Assembly (NCBI GenBank): GCA_032209605.1
Contig: JASFXZ010000009.1
Span: 13,193,553-13,257,552 of the forward strand
DNA length: 64,000 bases
From: Mactromeris polynyma
Taxonomy: Eukaryota; Mollusca; Bivalvia; Venerida; Mactridae
Direction of reading: 5' to 3'
The position numbers and the translations under genes are program-made. Below are positions 1 through 12,470 of the stretch, in pieces. Numbering within the stretch: the stretch's first letter is position 1; each line of letters starts with the position of its first letter. A model generated the notes under the pieces. It was not told the origin of the DNA. It worked only from the letters and a program-made list of their open reading frames with translations, and ran no database searches.

Positions 1-1535
1 GCCTTAAACAGGGTAAAACTGGGAGCAGAGTATGAAGTCCCTTTTTAAAATATAACGAGTTCAGTATACATTTCTGTCTTCAACATTGTATCCCAATAAT
101 ATACAGATACTATAGTCACTTACGTATTCATTAATTGACCGTTGTATATTCACATTCAGACACCTTCCGCTATATGTCTCCTTGCAATACATTTTTAAGT
201 GTAGTTCAGTGGTATGTTACCATGTCATATCATCCGGAAAGGTATTAGTCCATCAGTACGATGGCTGAGTACTATAATTAAATAGTGTGTGATTAGTTTG
301 GCGTTTTGGAACGCCCGACGTTTTCCTCTTAAAAATGTTTACTTTTGTTTGTTTTTTTGTGACAATATTTTGCCTCATTTATTTGTAATTAAGGGATATT
401 TTGACATAGATTCAGCCTTTCCGTTAAGATATAACTGTATAATGTGAATCTTGATATTCTAACACCCATGATATTTCTTTCAATTCAATATGCCACAATG
501 CCAACGTGCCTTTCATAATTAAACAATATTCTTCCTTGACCCCAATATTCAGTATAGAAATATAAAATCATTCGGTACAAATGTCTGCCTCCACGTCCAT
601 ACCGCTGAATTAGTGGCAAATATGTAAACTCAAGAATGCTATTGAGTAACAATCTATAACAACGGTTCATTATTCAGTAATTAAGATGCTTTATGCAGCA
701 CAGCTTGTGGTGTTTAAAATCAGATTATTGACTACACTATGTCAGCATGAATTGCTGAGTTTAATTACCGTGCATGAAGGTAAAGACGTTGAGCAGAAAA
801 CGGCACATACGAAGCCCAAAGTCTGTCCAAAACATCCGCAATCATGAAACTTAATCTACCTGAAACGTTCTTCTTCTGGCAGCATTTAATTAACATTAGG
901 TAATACTACAGCCAAAGAAAAATCAGGAACAATTTGTTCTAACTGTAAACTCCTGACACATTTTCAAGCCGGTAATACATCATCGAGTAATAGGGGGAAC
1001 TGTTTTAGAGATTTATCATTTCGTTTTTCTTGCTAAAATCGTAGAAAATTGATTACAGTAAGGCTAGATTTAACTATTCATTATGCCGGTCTTTATTTTT
1101 GGCACTTAAATCTAATTTAACATACCCATTACAGAGCGTGGAAGATTGGTTTCAAGATACTTTCAAGGACGCTTTTAAAATATATAAGTGTTTGTTTGTT
1201 TGTTCGCTCACGTGACTTATGGTAAGTGAGAACTATATCTAAGTACGTAGGATAATAATCTAAGTGGCGAAACACAACACACAAAATTAAAGTCATTAAT
1301 AGATATGTAATTCCAGTAAGCTACCAAGAGCACTGAAAGAAATGAGCAAATTACGAAGCTAAAGAAGTAAGCGCAACAATGAACATTACGATCATTTTGA
1401 CATTTCAATACCACGATACATATCGCATGTCATGGTCTCCGCTGCGTCTGAAACTTAACAAACTGTATATGTGTTTGCATTTGATGACGTAAATAATATG
1501 TTTCCTATTAAATTGTTAATTTAAACAAGAACTAT
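1..1535. other. AT-rich DNA, no supported gene
   Basis: I see no reading frame with recognisable protein motifs, no RNA gene and no clear inverted or tandem repeat here. The short open frames are what AT-rich sequence gives by chance. Confidence 0.5.
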
Positions 1536-1640
1536 TTTGAAAAAAGTTGGTCGGTGCAATTTGAAGGTTAAGATTGTTGTGCAAAATAAAAAAATTGCCG
1601 AGATGTTACGATTGCTGGTCAATCCAGATCCTAAATGTAT
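1536..1640 (+). repeat. Dispersed repeat, copy 1 of 2
   Basis: About 100 bp resembles 6044-6170 in the same orientation. Shared blocks, in order, are an A-rich start, TGGTCGG, GCAA.TTGAAG, AAATTGCC and ATGTTACGAT followed by GGTCA. The copies are clearly diverged. The family is not recognised. Confidence 0.5.
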
Positions 1641-2126
1641 TTCAGTTAATTCACCGAAATTCAGTGGGTTTCGGTAAGGAAACGTATCCATTATATCCGC
1701 GTCAAGGTTACTAACGTTGTTCGTTTGAAGAAAAATTGCCTTGGTGGTTAACGTAAGATTTGATTGGTTTGCACAACACTGATATGCAAATAGCAAAACC
1801 ATGTTAGTGGCTGTGCCGAAAACAAAATTGGCAGAATGAGAAGCATCGGGAAGACCATATTCTCCAAGGACTTGTTGTATTCACTTAACAATATTAACAT
1901 TAAATACTACATATATCAGACGTTGAAAAATGTACAATGGATTCCAGTAAGTAAAAGGATACACTCTTACCATCTTTCACAATGACAATCAACACATGAT
2001 GCATTCATAACATGTTGTATAATTCGAGCCTTCTCTGTCCCTAAACCAGCCCCTTTTACGATTTTTTGATATTTCATGTTGCTGGTTAGGGTCAGAGGAA
2101 CTCCTATAGTAAAAACCCGGGGATTT

Positions 2127-2146
2127 CCTCTCCCGCGCGGGAGAGG
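2127..2146. repeat. Perfect 20-bp GC-rich palindrome
   Basis: CCTCTCCCGCGCGGGAGAGG is self-complementary and sits just inside the left terminal repeat of the MITE. It has no counterpart at the right end, so it is a subterminal feature of one end only. Confidence 0.85.
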
Positions 2147-2355
2147 AACTTTAAATCAATATATCTATGTAAACATTCATTGGATTAACATTTCAAGCAT
2201 ATACATCTATTATCAATATATTTATTAACCTATCTGAACCGTAACATTTGTTTTGAAAACCTTGAATACGTTGTAACGGTCAATCCTTTTCAGAGTAAGC
2301 TAAACAAATAATTTTCTTCATGTAAATATGTATTTGGGTCAAAGCACCTGGCTGT

Positions 2356-2494
2356 CACGTGATCGAAAACGAGAGGAATTTTAATGCCTTCACCGCTTGT
2401 ATGACGTCACTTTTCCTCGCGAGAGTACCGCGTTATTATGCAAATGAACAATATGGCCGATTTCGTAACGATTTCGGTACTGCATAATATAAAT
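2356..2494 (+). promoter_or_regulatory. Promoter-like motif cluster inside the MITE
   Basis: Within 140 bp lie a CACGTG E-box (2356-2361, in context GTCACGTGAT), a full CRE TGACGTCA (2402-2409), an octamer ATGCAAAT (2438-2445) and a TATAAAT (2488-2494). The order resembles a compact RNA polymerase II promoter. No convincing gene follows on the plus strand. The motifs are seen directly; activity is inference and the grouping could be chance. Confidence 0.35.
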
Positions 2495-2696
2495 GTTTTT
2501 TTATGAAACTACAGTAGATAAAGGGGCAGTTTTATCATTGCAGATTGGTAAATTAAATATCAATTTACCGATTTGTTCGGCTAACTTTCCGTTAAAATGA
2601 GACCAAACGCCACATACACCGTTGAAAGTACACGACTGTGTGGTTTTCAGTAATCCCCGGGTTTTTACTATAGGAGTTCCTCTGACCCTAAGCCGC

Positions 2697-2716
2697 AAAA
2701 AAAAAAAAAAAAAAAA
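2697..2716 (+). repeat. A20 homopolymer
   Basis: A run of twenty adenines sits between the end of the nested MITE and the right arm of the outer element. It could be a retroposed tail or slippage. No polyadenylation signal with a retroelement body precedes it. Confidence 0.9.
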
Positions 2717-2738
2717 GGCTATAGGGTCAGAGAAGTTA

Positions 2739-4369
2739 ATTCTATAAAATGTATGCGAGCATCATGAAGGAGAGAATCAATTCTAATTTGTTAAACAGTC
2801 ATTCACATTTCAAGGTTAGTTACATCGACCTATTAACGCCCCTGAGGAATTCCTAATTGAAGGAATACAAATATTTTAAATTAGCAAAAATTAAATTTCA
2901 CAGCATTTTTTTTATTCAGTCTGAACACATGAAATTTTGTCTGAATAATTGGTGTTACTCAGACGCGTATCCATGCTTACGCACGTACAATACGTCAGAA
3001 TAATTGAACAGATAAAAGTGAAAAAAATGCAATAAAAACTGAAGGCTGAGGGTGGATGGGGTAATGGGCAAATTCGCCCGAATATATCAGTTGTTTGACA
3101 CAGTAATTTAAGTATTATGCTAATGAAAAAGAAAAAACCATATATACGCTGAAATATAGCACGAATACGCACAATTTGCCTCCTAATTTTCAAACTTTTC
3201 TCCACCAAACCCGTACCTGCCATACGACCCCCATTCGCAATGATGCCAAACTTGGCGTACACTTCAAACACGTCCAGGTACGCCCCATGATATCCACTTA
3301 TATACCTTTGCCATTTTCTTTTATAAAAATCTATACTGTCTACAATGTAAGAGCAAAACGAGCATTTATCATTTTAAAGTATAAGTCAGGGTCTTAATAT
3401 GTCTATGAATAGGGCCCCTGGTATTGTGGCATAATCTCCGTCTTCTGAAAAAGATACTAAATTGTCTAAGGATTGTCGCAAAAGAGCAGTGCTGCTCTGA
3501 TTATGAAAGGCGAGCGATATGTCTAAGGGCAAAAATTCAGCTATAAAGTATTCCAAATGATAATTTTATAGCGGTAACAGTGCATGGTGTTGTTTCATTG
3601 TTTAATACTGTTTAACAACATCTTCATTGTAAATCAGACATTTGAATATTTAACCGTGTTGTTTCGCGAGTCAATGTTATACTTTAGGTGTGCGTCGTTA
3701 TAGTTGGTATGTTACAGACATTTATGTTTTGTCAATTTTGTTTCATATAAAATGCATCACAAACTATATAATGACGAATTGATTCTAAAAGTAGTCATTT
3801 TTGGACATCACGGCTGCATGGTAAATGTTCGGTCTAAGTTGACGAAATTAGTAATCTCTGTTCTTAATATGGACAGTTGGAGTTCAGTAGTGCTCGACTA
3901 CCGGGGTGGGGGGGGGGGGGTGGCTGCATGCATACAGTGCTATACAACCTTTATACTGTTGCAATATTTTGTTAAAGCCAGTACTTCAGATCAAAGAAAT
4001 TGCCATTTGATTTCGTACTTCAAGAAATATTGAGCTTGCGTCCATTCGAGTAATAATTTTACATCTTATCGACTTGATTATCATTTCATGTAAGCCCAAC
4101 TGGAAATGTTAATTGAACCAAAAATAACATTGTAACGTTGCAGAGTATTATAGGCTTGCATTTGTTCTGCGGATTGATTCAGATTGTATCATTTAATTAA
4201 TGTTACGTGGAAGGATTTATAGTTCAGACAGGTACCAGCATGATATAATTTAATATAACAACACACCTTAGTCAGTCTGTCTCCTTTTTGTATACTCACT
4301 ATAAACATGTACCTAGTATATTTCAGCGACCTTTCAAAATCATTATTATTTGTTCTTGGCATTGGCGAT
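2739..4369. other. No supported gene; one G13 run
   Basis: The only notable item is a G13 homopolymer at 3908-3920. A stretch near 2937-2960 matches the MITE-like repeat near 8730 over about 25 bp (TTTTGTC.GAATAATTGGTG), so an old element fragment is likely there. Confidence 0.5.
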
Positions 4370-5280
4370 GTAACAACACCATAAAACTTTACTACCAAAT
4401 TAACCTCTGTAGAGCATCAAACTCTCTTTAACAACATTTAAAAATTTACTACCAAATCAACCTCTGTAGAGCATCAAACTCTCTTCAACAACACCATAAA
4501 ACTTTACTACCAAATTAACCTCTGTAGAGCATCAAATTCTCTTCAACAACACCGTAAAACTTTACTACCAAATTAACCTCTGTAGAGCAACACACTCTCT
4601 TCAACAACACCATAAATGTGTACTACCAAATTAACCGCTGTAGATCAAAACACTCTCTTCAACAACACTATATAACTTTACTACCAAATTAACCTCTGTA
4701 GATCAAAACACTCTCTTCAACAACACTATATAACTGTACTACCAAATCAACCTCTGTAGAGCAACACACTCTCTTCAACAACACCGTAAAACTTTACTAC
4801 CAAATTAACCTCTGTAGAGCAAAACACTCTCTTCAACAGAACCATAAAACTTTACTTCAAAATTAACCTTTGTAGAGCAACACACTCTCTTCAACAACAC
4901 CGTAAAACTTTACTTCAAAATCAACCTCGGTAGAGCAACACACTCTCTTCAACAACAACATAAATTGTACTACCAAATTAACCTCTGTAGAGCAACACAC
5001 TCTCTTCAACAGAACCATAAAACTTTACTTCAAAATTAACCTCTGTAGAGCAACACACTCTCTTCAACAACACCGTAAAACTTTACTTCAAAATTAACCT
5101 CTGTAGAGCAACAACCTCTCTTCAACAGAACCATAAAACTTTACTTCAAAATTAACCTCTGTAGAGCATCAAACTCTCTTCAACAACACCGTAAAACTTT
5201 ACTTCAAAAATCAACCTCTGTAGAGCAACACACTCTTCAACAACACCATAAAACTTTACTACCAAATTAACCTTTGAAGA
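4370..5280. repeat. 58-bp minisatellite, about 15-16 copies
   Basis: The unit runs roughly AACAACACCATAAAACTTTA, CTACCAAATTAACCTCTGTA, GAGCA(T/A)CA(A/C)ACTCTCTTC. Neighbouring units are spaced 58 bp apart, for example ACCATAAA at 4493 and ACCGTAAA at 4551. Copies differ by a few substitutions and by 1-3 bp indels. Variants cluster: ACTACC types on the left and ACTTCA types near 4850-5210, which suggests local unequal exchange. It is not a CRISPR array because there are no unique spacers. Confidence 0.93.
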
Positions 5281-6043
5281 AAAACAAATTAAACAGTACT
5301 TTCTGAAGACCTTTTCTCTTACAAAGATAAGTTGTAACTTGTTTATGTTACATATTTTGTTATTAAACAAATGATTGTAACTCATATTTTAAGCTCACTC
5401 GTTGTCCGGTCCAGTATGCGCACGTAATTCATGAATTTCGAAAATCGCAGAGAAATCGTGCCATTCAAGGTATACGCAACCTTCTTGATATGAAGTCGGG
5501 TGTTTGTCCCCTACACCACCATATGAATCGACGTTTATTCCGAGGGCTTATGACTTAAAACACAGACGTTCGAGATACAGACGCAGTAAAAAAATGAAAG
5601 ATCACTCATTCTAGACACTTCATTATCTAAGTCATATGTTTCCACACTGACAGACGATGCCGGAATTCGATAAGCTATATTTCTCCACATTTGTCTAATT
5701 TGCATTTTATCACGTCATGCGAGGGTGATACCAGTTACGTTCACTATTCATTTACATTTGAACGAAACAAATTGGTTTGCTGCTGAAATTATCCAGGAAG
5801 ATGTATGCTTCATGTTTTTTGTTTGGGAATTGAAAACTATTCGAGTGAAATAAATATGTTCATGTCAATACTGTGAATGGTTTTATAATCCCCGAAGGAG
5901 GTGCAAATAACCGCCTCTAAATCTGCGTGCGCGCCTGCGGCCTGCATTCGTGTCTGCGTTTGAATGGTTTTGTGTGTTGGCAGTTTAAATTTCTCCAAAA
6001 GAATTTGTTATAGTTGACATTCATAAGAAACGAGAAATATCTT
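5281..6043. other. No supported gene
   Basis: Nothing recognisable: no repeat structure and no protein motif. Confidence 0.45.
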
Positions 6044-6170
6044 TAAAAAAGATGGTCGGCGCAACTTGAAGAATGCAAAGTTGTTGCAATCTGAAGATGA
6101 AAAGTTGGTGGTACAACACACATAAATTGCCTAAATGTTACGATGGCCGGTCATTCAATTACGCTTTACA
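6044..6170 (+). repeat. Dispersed repeat, copy 2 of 2
   Basis: This is the partner of 1536-1640, with the same block order (A-rich start, TGGTCGGCGCAACTTGAAG, AAATTGCC, ATGTTACGATGGCCGGTCA). Confidence 0.5.
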
Positions 6171-7438
6171 CTACAAAAACTCCGATACATGTAAGGGGAG
6201 ATCACTGCATAGGAGACTAGATACAAATAACTCCGAAGTGCGATTAGTCATAGATGCAGTATTGTCTGTTTCAATCTAAGTCATCAACACTTTTTGCATA
6301 AGTCGTGAATTCAAACATTCATGTTAATAAACTCGTAGTTACATAGCGATTTACCTGATTAAAACAATTAATGTTATGCTTTCCATAGGTTTATAGAGAT
6401 TTATCAGTGAAATAAAAATGGTATTTTCACTGTTTTACCCCACTGGTAACCCCAAAAGGGAAATCACTGTGTAAAAACTAAATTGAATTGCCTCCCTTTG
6501 TATTGAAATGAGAGTAAATCACAAAATTACCTCCCTTTTGTACATGTACTAGAAAACCATGACGTCATCATCCGGTATATTTGCTAACATTTCGACGTAA
6601 GATGTGGTCGTTTTCCGCTTGTATTTCACATAATTTCGAACAAATGAATGTTCGTTAAATATATTTATTTACATAGCGATATCTTGCCATGCGGGAATTT
6701 TGAATTTCGAAAACTAAAGACTCCGGGATACTTGATTTTTCGTCTGCACGTGCAACATTTAACAATATAGTTAACATGGAACAGCTATTTTCATGGAAAC
6801 GTCAATTTCAACTTCAACCGCACGGAAGCTAGATCAATGGTACTCTCCCAAATGGTCAACAATTCGAATGTACAAAACCTGAGACAATCTGATGAAGCGT
6901 AGCCATGTGAACAAACCCCTCTCGCCAGACCATTCAAAATAGGTGTGTCATCTCTGACAGTTACAGTGACTGACATTCCTGTGCAAAACTCGTCAGTTAC
7001 TACAGGCTGTTTAAAAGCGTTCTCCAAATTTCAAAAGTCTTTGTTAACAATTTAATTCCATTTTTGACGTGTTGTCACTTTCATTCACAACATGGCGTCG
7101 CGCTTCGATCATTATCGATGAACATATGAGAATTGCTACGCAATAATTTGTTGAATAATTTCTAGAAAATATTTTTTATTTATAATTTCATGTGGAAAAA
7201 TGATTTGATTGTCACAATATTTCATATCAAATTGTTTTTTATCGACTTTTCATTGCTGTGTTCTTGAATAAATTGGTAAAAGTTCGCACTATTTTGACAG
7301 TGTTTGATGAAACATCGATATGGTGTTATTCGGCCACGGAGAGGCACCGCACAGGGTAGAAAATGAGACGCTCGAGTAGTAAATGGTTAAAATAATATTT
7401 AGTTCTTTAAAAAAGCATAAAATAAAAAGAATATCAAA
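6171..7438. other. No supported gene; mollusc-type TTACCTCCCTTT motifs and a CRE
   Basis: Two direct copies of a TTGCCTCCCTTTGTA-like word lie at about 6488-6503 and 6527-6543; its complement GGGAGGTAA is widespread in mollusc repeats (general knowledge). A consensus CRE TGACGTCA lies at 6560-6567. A 78-codon minus-strand frame at 6791-7027 starts with TTG and matches nothing I recognise. Confidence 0.4.
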
Positions 7439-7550
7439 TTTTGTTGATTTCGATTGAAGATCGAATTTTGTTTCACTCCACTCGTGAAAATATATATTTC
7501 TTTTGACCACTCGTGAAATAAAATTCGATCTTCCATCGAAATCAACAAAT
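7439..7550. repeat. Fold-back palindrome, about 46-bp arms
   Basis: The left arm starting TTGTTGATTTCGATTGAAGA at 7441 is the near-perfect reverse complement of the right arm ending at about 7549. Both arms include ATCGAATTTT.TTTCAC and CACTCGTGAAA. The loop is about 20 bp and AT-rich. It has no coding capacity, so a fold-back type non-autonomous element or hairpin remnant is likely. Confidence 0.8.
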
Positions 7551-7799
7551 ATCCTCCATATAAATGTTCGCGTACATAAAACCAAGAAAGTCTTCTTAAA
7601 ATTCAAACACCGGACAATTCCCCGTGGGGATGACTAGCAACACTACTAACTGAATAAATCTTGACACTATACGATCCACTTTCAGACGCAGTTGTTAAGC
7701 CAAACAATATTATGTTCATCTGGTTTTTATAAAACAAATATATACATCTTATTGTCAGAATTGTGTATGCGAGAAAGATAATACCAACATGTGACCGAT

Positions 7800-7930
7800 T
7801 CCCTAGAACGGTTCGATTGTAAATTGACGAATATGAGTGTCGAACATAATTGTAAATGGACGGATATGATTTCAAATTGACGAACATGATTAGACATTGG
7901 CGAATATGATTGTACATCGAGTGTGATTGA
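7800..7930. repeat. Degenerate short tandem array
   Basis: A word like TTGTAAATTGACGAATATGA recurs four to five times with substitutions and variable spacing of about 20-31 bp, as in AATTGACGAATATGA, AATGGACGGATATGA, AATTGACGAACATGA and CATTGGCGAATATGA. Confidence 0.6.
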
Positions 7931-8627
7931 TAATTGATCAAGATTGAGAAACATACCGATCTTTTACAACAGTTTTCTATTATGGACGTCGATAAAGCGA
8001 AAACTGTACTATTTTATTTTCGGAAATGTAACATATAAATCCCGTTTGTTCACTATGTGAGAAGACATCCTGCCAATGCTGCATCCGTATAATAAACATC
8101 CTGATATTTTAAGGATACGTTACAATGTAAAACACAGAGGCGGACATTAACCATCTGTGTTTACGTCTGCCTTCGAATTTGATAGAATGTAAGCTATTTT
8201 ATGTCTGACAGCACATACTTTATCAAGTCACGGACAGCGCGAGAAATGATAAGATGGTTCCTTTTCAGACAAATGTAAACGGAACTAGTTTACGTATTGA
8301 CCTTAATTCTATTGAGTTTAATATTTGGTTTAAGCGTATTATAGTGTCCAATACGTTTGATGAAGTGAGCTTGCTGACTGAGGTAATAGACTATAATTAA
8401 ATTTGGTTTCGTTCTCAGTTTTCCTTGCTTATTGAGAAAAGCGTACATAACACAGGTTTAAAATATTAATCTAAATGAACATGTTCAGTAACAGAAACGA
8501 AAATGATATTTTAGGGAAGTCCATTACTTATATCTAGAAGTGTTTAATCTGCACGTTATTGTCTCGATAATGTCAAGAGCCCGCTATTCGGTGCATCATC
8601 TATGAATCTATGTGTCGCATTGTTCCA
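7931..8627. other. No supported gene
   Basis: Nothing recognisable. Confidence 0.4.
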
Positions 8628-8865
8628 GGGCCCGTACTCACAAACACTTTAAGACTGAAATTTAGACTTAAAATTTAAAGTTATAGTTACCTGCCTTTCG
8701 ATTTCATTAAATCTGAAAGGATGATATTTTGTCAGAATAATTGGTGTTACCCATTCTACATATTTGTCAACTTTTATTAAGATCTATTTTGTAATTAAAA
8801 CGTAGGAGCAAAATAACTTTTAACATTTTAAGTCTAAGTCTTAGTTTCAAAATACAATAATCCAG
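8628..8865. mobile_element. MITE-like inverted repeat, right end incomplete
   Basis: The block CTTTAAGACTGAAATTTAG, then ACTTAAAATTTAAAGTTAT, near 8647-8690 pairs with its reverse complement near 8810-8855 (AAAATAACTTTTAACATTTT, then AAGTCTAAGTCTTAGTTTCA). The left end has a GGGCCCGTACTCACAAACAC head with no counterpart on the right, so the right terminus looks truncated. No open frame. Confidence 0.55.
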
Positions 8866-11800
8866 CATCAGTCATAGACTACGATTTTGACTGTACGTAC
8901 ACTTATACGTACAAGACGAAACAATTATGTATATGAAACTGTTCATCTGATCAGTTGGTGATTTTTAGATTGTGAGTCTTTATAGTGGACATGAACTAAG
9001 AAAAGAGTTTGAAATCACTTCATTGCTTTATTATAAAGTAATTATTCGTGGCAGATATATCAATAAAAGATCTACACCGCTTGCCTTTAGGCAGATGTGG
9101 AATCCGCTAATATTGCGGTACATGCAACACATACCGTTAAGGCTATATAGGCAGAAGGAAATAGCCATATTTACTTTTTAGCAATACTTATCTAACTACA
9201 TGATAATACTGCTATAATTGAGTAAAAATGTTAAAAATAATAAAGTAACTTGTTGGTACTGTCAAATTATACATGTTGTCCGGTAAATCAGGCTAATTGC
9301 ATAAACGTTCATTTCCCAAAGAAACACATGTATACAATGATAAGAATCAAATCGAGAGTTTAAAAAACAACACCATAACATTAATTTTGTATTCCAAAAT
9401 AACAACAACAGAAACAAGGGGTGAATATGGAAGAAAAGTTTTTTATATTTTTATTGATATAATTTTGAAAAAAAAGTTTGATAGCATAAATTAATATACT
9501 TTCTCTCCTTTCCAAAAATACTTTTGATATTAAAAAATACTAGTAAAACATCACCAAAAGACATTCTTCATGTACAAATTTACTAAACAGTTTATAGAGT
9601 TGTTCCATAAATGTGTATGTTGATAAACTTGTCAAATCACATGACAAGGCTATCTCCTTAATATCGTGTTCGACTAAAGTGAAAACAAAGGCAAGAGTGA
9701 ACTACTTGGACTTTTTTAATCTGCCTGTGTTAAAAACACATTTAGCAAATTCCGGATTTCATCCAACGGTAATCAGTTCATGACCTCTACGCAATAACAT
9801 TTAACGTATTACAGTTCATAGCTGATCAACTTACCGCTGGAGGCGCAAACGGATGGCGAAAGTATGCAAATATTTAATAGCATGTTCTAGCAATATAAAT
9901 ATCTGATATTTGTGTATATAAAGCATGTTAATATTTCCATTGTTTATATGAACTATATGTTTCTGATAGATTCAGACGTTCGCGATAACTGTAAGGATTA
10001 AATACGGGCCATATGGCGTCATACATCACGCATAAGTGTTTATCATAACTACATCAAGTGTAGCAAGTTATCTCTTCAAGTGATTTTATCATGTGATATA
10101 AAATACCTTTCATTGCCAAGATAAATGTCTTCACACCGGTCCTAGTATGTTTATTATTTGGTACCAAACGTATACAATATGTAAATTCTATACTTTGATT
10201 ATATAGAGAGGGAAGAAAATAAAACTCTGACCTCGAATACTTAATGTATTTAGTTCGTTGATAATAAATAAATTCCTATTTATTACATCGTTTTCTGTGA
10301 GCAACGCCCGCGCCTGTTTCTGTGATCTTAACCACCAGCAGCATTCAAATCTTGAGGAATATAGGCGCGTGTCGCACGTGGTGCTATGAATTAATCAAAT
10401 ATTCATCGCAACAAAAGTCTAAGCATTTATGCAAAGCCGGATATTTTCAATTATTTGGAAAGAAGAAAGGTAAAACTCAATTACTAAAGATTTAAATAGA
10501 TTAACTGGATTATGGAATGAATTGTGTATCTTATATTATTGTCTCATCGCACAACGGACTTACAGCAAAAAGGAGATGTGTATTTTTTATGAAATGGGAT
10601 AATTGTTGAAATGGCGAATTTTAATCAGAGGTAAATATTACAAAATCTAGGCGCTTATACGTTATAGTGAGTGTAGTCAACCAAATTAAAATGATAAACC
10701 TCGTAAAATAAACTTATTTTAGCTGATGATTTTAGAAATTAAGCCATGAAAACATACAAGAAGATTTCACGAACTGAGAAGTAAAACGATGTATGTAATT
10801 AGTGTAAAGTTTATTCTTACTATACATTGTTATAAAACATTGGTTGAACATTTCAAATTGAATGTGCAATGCGAAAGTTTTAATAAAACTGATACTGTTT
10901 TTTTATTGGAACGATTGGAAAACATATATTTAAGATAACAATAATAATAAAAAAAACATACAGTCATGATTGTTATCTAAAATAAATAGGAATTTACATT
11001 TGCAGACTAAAACGTCTACAAGAACGTTTGATGTAAGCTTTATCGTGTTTTAGGCGTGATTTAATTATATAAAAATGACAAAGATTGATATGAAAAAAAA
11101 CAACGTACCATTAGTCTCGGATCCTGGGTGTATTTTAATTTCCCAAACCCTTTTGTTAGAATAGAAAGCTATTTTTGTCATAGAAAGTCGTGACATTGAA
11201 AAAGTGAAAATGTTGTTTTTGATTTTTGACCCCCCCCCCCTGAAGACTTTTCTTTTATACCCTGACCCCCACCTCCCACAAATATGTTCTCAATTTCGAG
11301 GAACATAAGTCGAATAACGTTGTAATTTATTATAACAAGATATTCATACGAATTGCATAAGTAAGAGTTAACAAGGTTAGTAAAGTGATTTACAAATGGA
11401 TCAATGGATTAACATTTTTGCGGTGTTGGAACTCCTCATAAAGTCTAGTGACAATGAAAGTCATACGAGAAACAAACCTAATGTGGCTAATAGATTTCCC
11501 AATTTTTTGAACAATGGTCTCCCCCGTGTGGTATTTACTCAATAGACAAACACCGTGTATCTATTAAGATACCTCACAATAACACACTAGACGAACTCAT
11601 AATCCCGACGGGTTACCACCTTCGAACTGCATGTGGCAAGTACAAAGGGCATTGTCATTTCATATAAACATTTACTTAGTATGATCTGAAAATGACCAAT
11701 CGATCTTCTGGTTCGCACAAAATGACAATGACTATCAGCAATATTTATTACAATGCTCCAATACTCTTACATAGGATTTGGTGACTTGTGATCATATATG

Positions 11801-12015
11801 GCAAACAATGCAGAGTTGGTTACCTCTAAATCAGGTTGAACATATCAGTGATGATTTACCAATGAACGTTCCAAGGTGGTACTCCTATCATATTCTCCCA
11901 TTATTTAATTTAGTGTCTTGTGTCTCGTTTACAATGTAATTGACTAGTTTGTATAAATTTGGTTTGATCATTATCATTGACTTTCTTGATTCGTTCCGTA
12001 TTTATTCCATTCATT
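8866..12015. other. 3.1 kb without a supported feature
   Basis: AT-rich DNA. Apart from an 11-base C run at 11230-11240 I see nothing: no convincing frame, inverted repeat or tandem array. Confidence 0.45.
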
Positions 12016-12215
12016 CAACTGCCCCCCCCCCCCCCTTGTTGTTCCCACAAATTCTCCATCGGTGTTTTATGGTCGGCCAGATCATTCCTTGCACCGCTAT
12101 TCCCATGTACGCCTTATTGTGTAGACTTTTATTTCCCCGAGTTCTGTGTGGATAGGCCTTGTGTTGTTTATGTGGCGTACCCTGTAAAAACTTACTCTTT
12201 CGTACTTCCTTGTGA
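12016..12215 (+). repeat. R1 interspersed repeat, copy 1
   Basis: This carries the R1 landmarks in order: CATTCA before a poly-C tract (about C13), TTGTTGTTCCC, GGTCGGCCAGATCATTCCTT, GTTCTGTGTGGATAGGC and TTTATGTGGCGTACCCTGTA. R1 is a repeat of at least 700 bp seen about 18 times in this window. It carries no recognisable protein, and its class is unknown. Confidence 0.75.
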
Positions 12216-12264
12216 CTGTGTGGTGGAAGTTCACATCGTATATGACGTTTCTTGATCGAACTAA

Positions 12265-12470
12265 TTGTGACATTTCAGCTTCAAGCGTTTGCGAATTCAA
12301 CTTCATGAATTCACGATTTCAGATTCACGAATTCACGATTTCAGATTCACAAATTTGCAAATTCAACTTAATAAATAAATGAATTAAACTTCACGAATCC
12401 ATGAATTCAACTTTATGCATTGTTTTATTTCAACTTGACGAATTCATGGTTTCAACTGCATGACGATGAA
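12265..12470. repeat. Degenerate 22-bp tandem array
   Basis: Repeats of the form TTCACGAATTCACGATTTCA occur with a 22-bp period near 12300-12365 and decay toward 12470. Many copies contain GAATTC. Confidence 0.7.

Larger units (their letters stand above)
2089..2688. mobile_element. 600-bp MITE with perfect terminal inverted repeats
   Basis: The two ends are perfect inverted repeats of about 37 bp, starting GGGTCAGAGGAACTCC and running through a CCCGGGGATT block. A TA dinucleotide lies directly outside each end (2087-2088 and 2689-2690), as expected of Tc1/mariner-type insertion. No transposase frame lies inside, so it is non-autonomous. The perfect arms suggest a recent insertion. The superfamily rests only on the TA and could be wrong, because the flanks TTA and TAA are palindromic. 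Confidence 0.8.
2030..2735. mobile_element. Outer inverted-repeat element split by a nested MITE
   Basis: The left arm at 2030-2051 (CTTCTCTGTCCCTAAACC...) is the imperfect reverse complement of the right arm at 2717-2735 (GGCTATAGGGTCAGAGAAG). Between them lies the complete 600-bp element 2089-2688. Without that element the outer unit would be only about 100 bp, with an A20 run beside its right arm. The outer arms share the GGGTCAGAG core with the inner element's ends, so the outer unit may be a related copy that served as the target. The nesting order is inferred from the arm positions. Confidence 0.55.

Noticed and set aside
2087..2690. TTA/TAA flanks of the 2.1-kb MITE as a Harbinger-type duplication
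   Set aside because: The flanks are TTA on the left and TAA on the right, not a direct repeat. Only TA is duplicated.
4370..5280. Possible CRISPR-like array
   Set aside because: Units are contiguous without unique spacers, and the window is eukaryotic.
6791..7027. 78-codon minus-strand frame with mixed composition
   Set aside because: No ATG at the start, a stop just upstream, no splice evidence and no recognisable motif.
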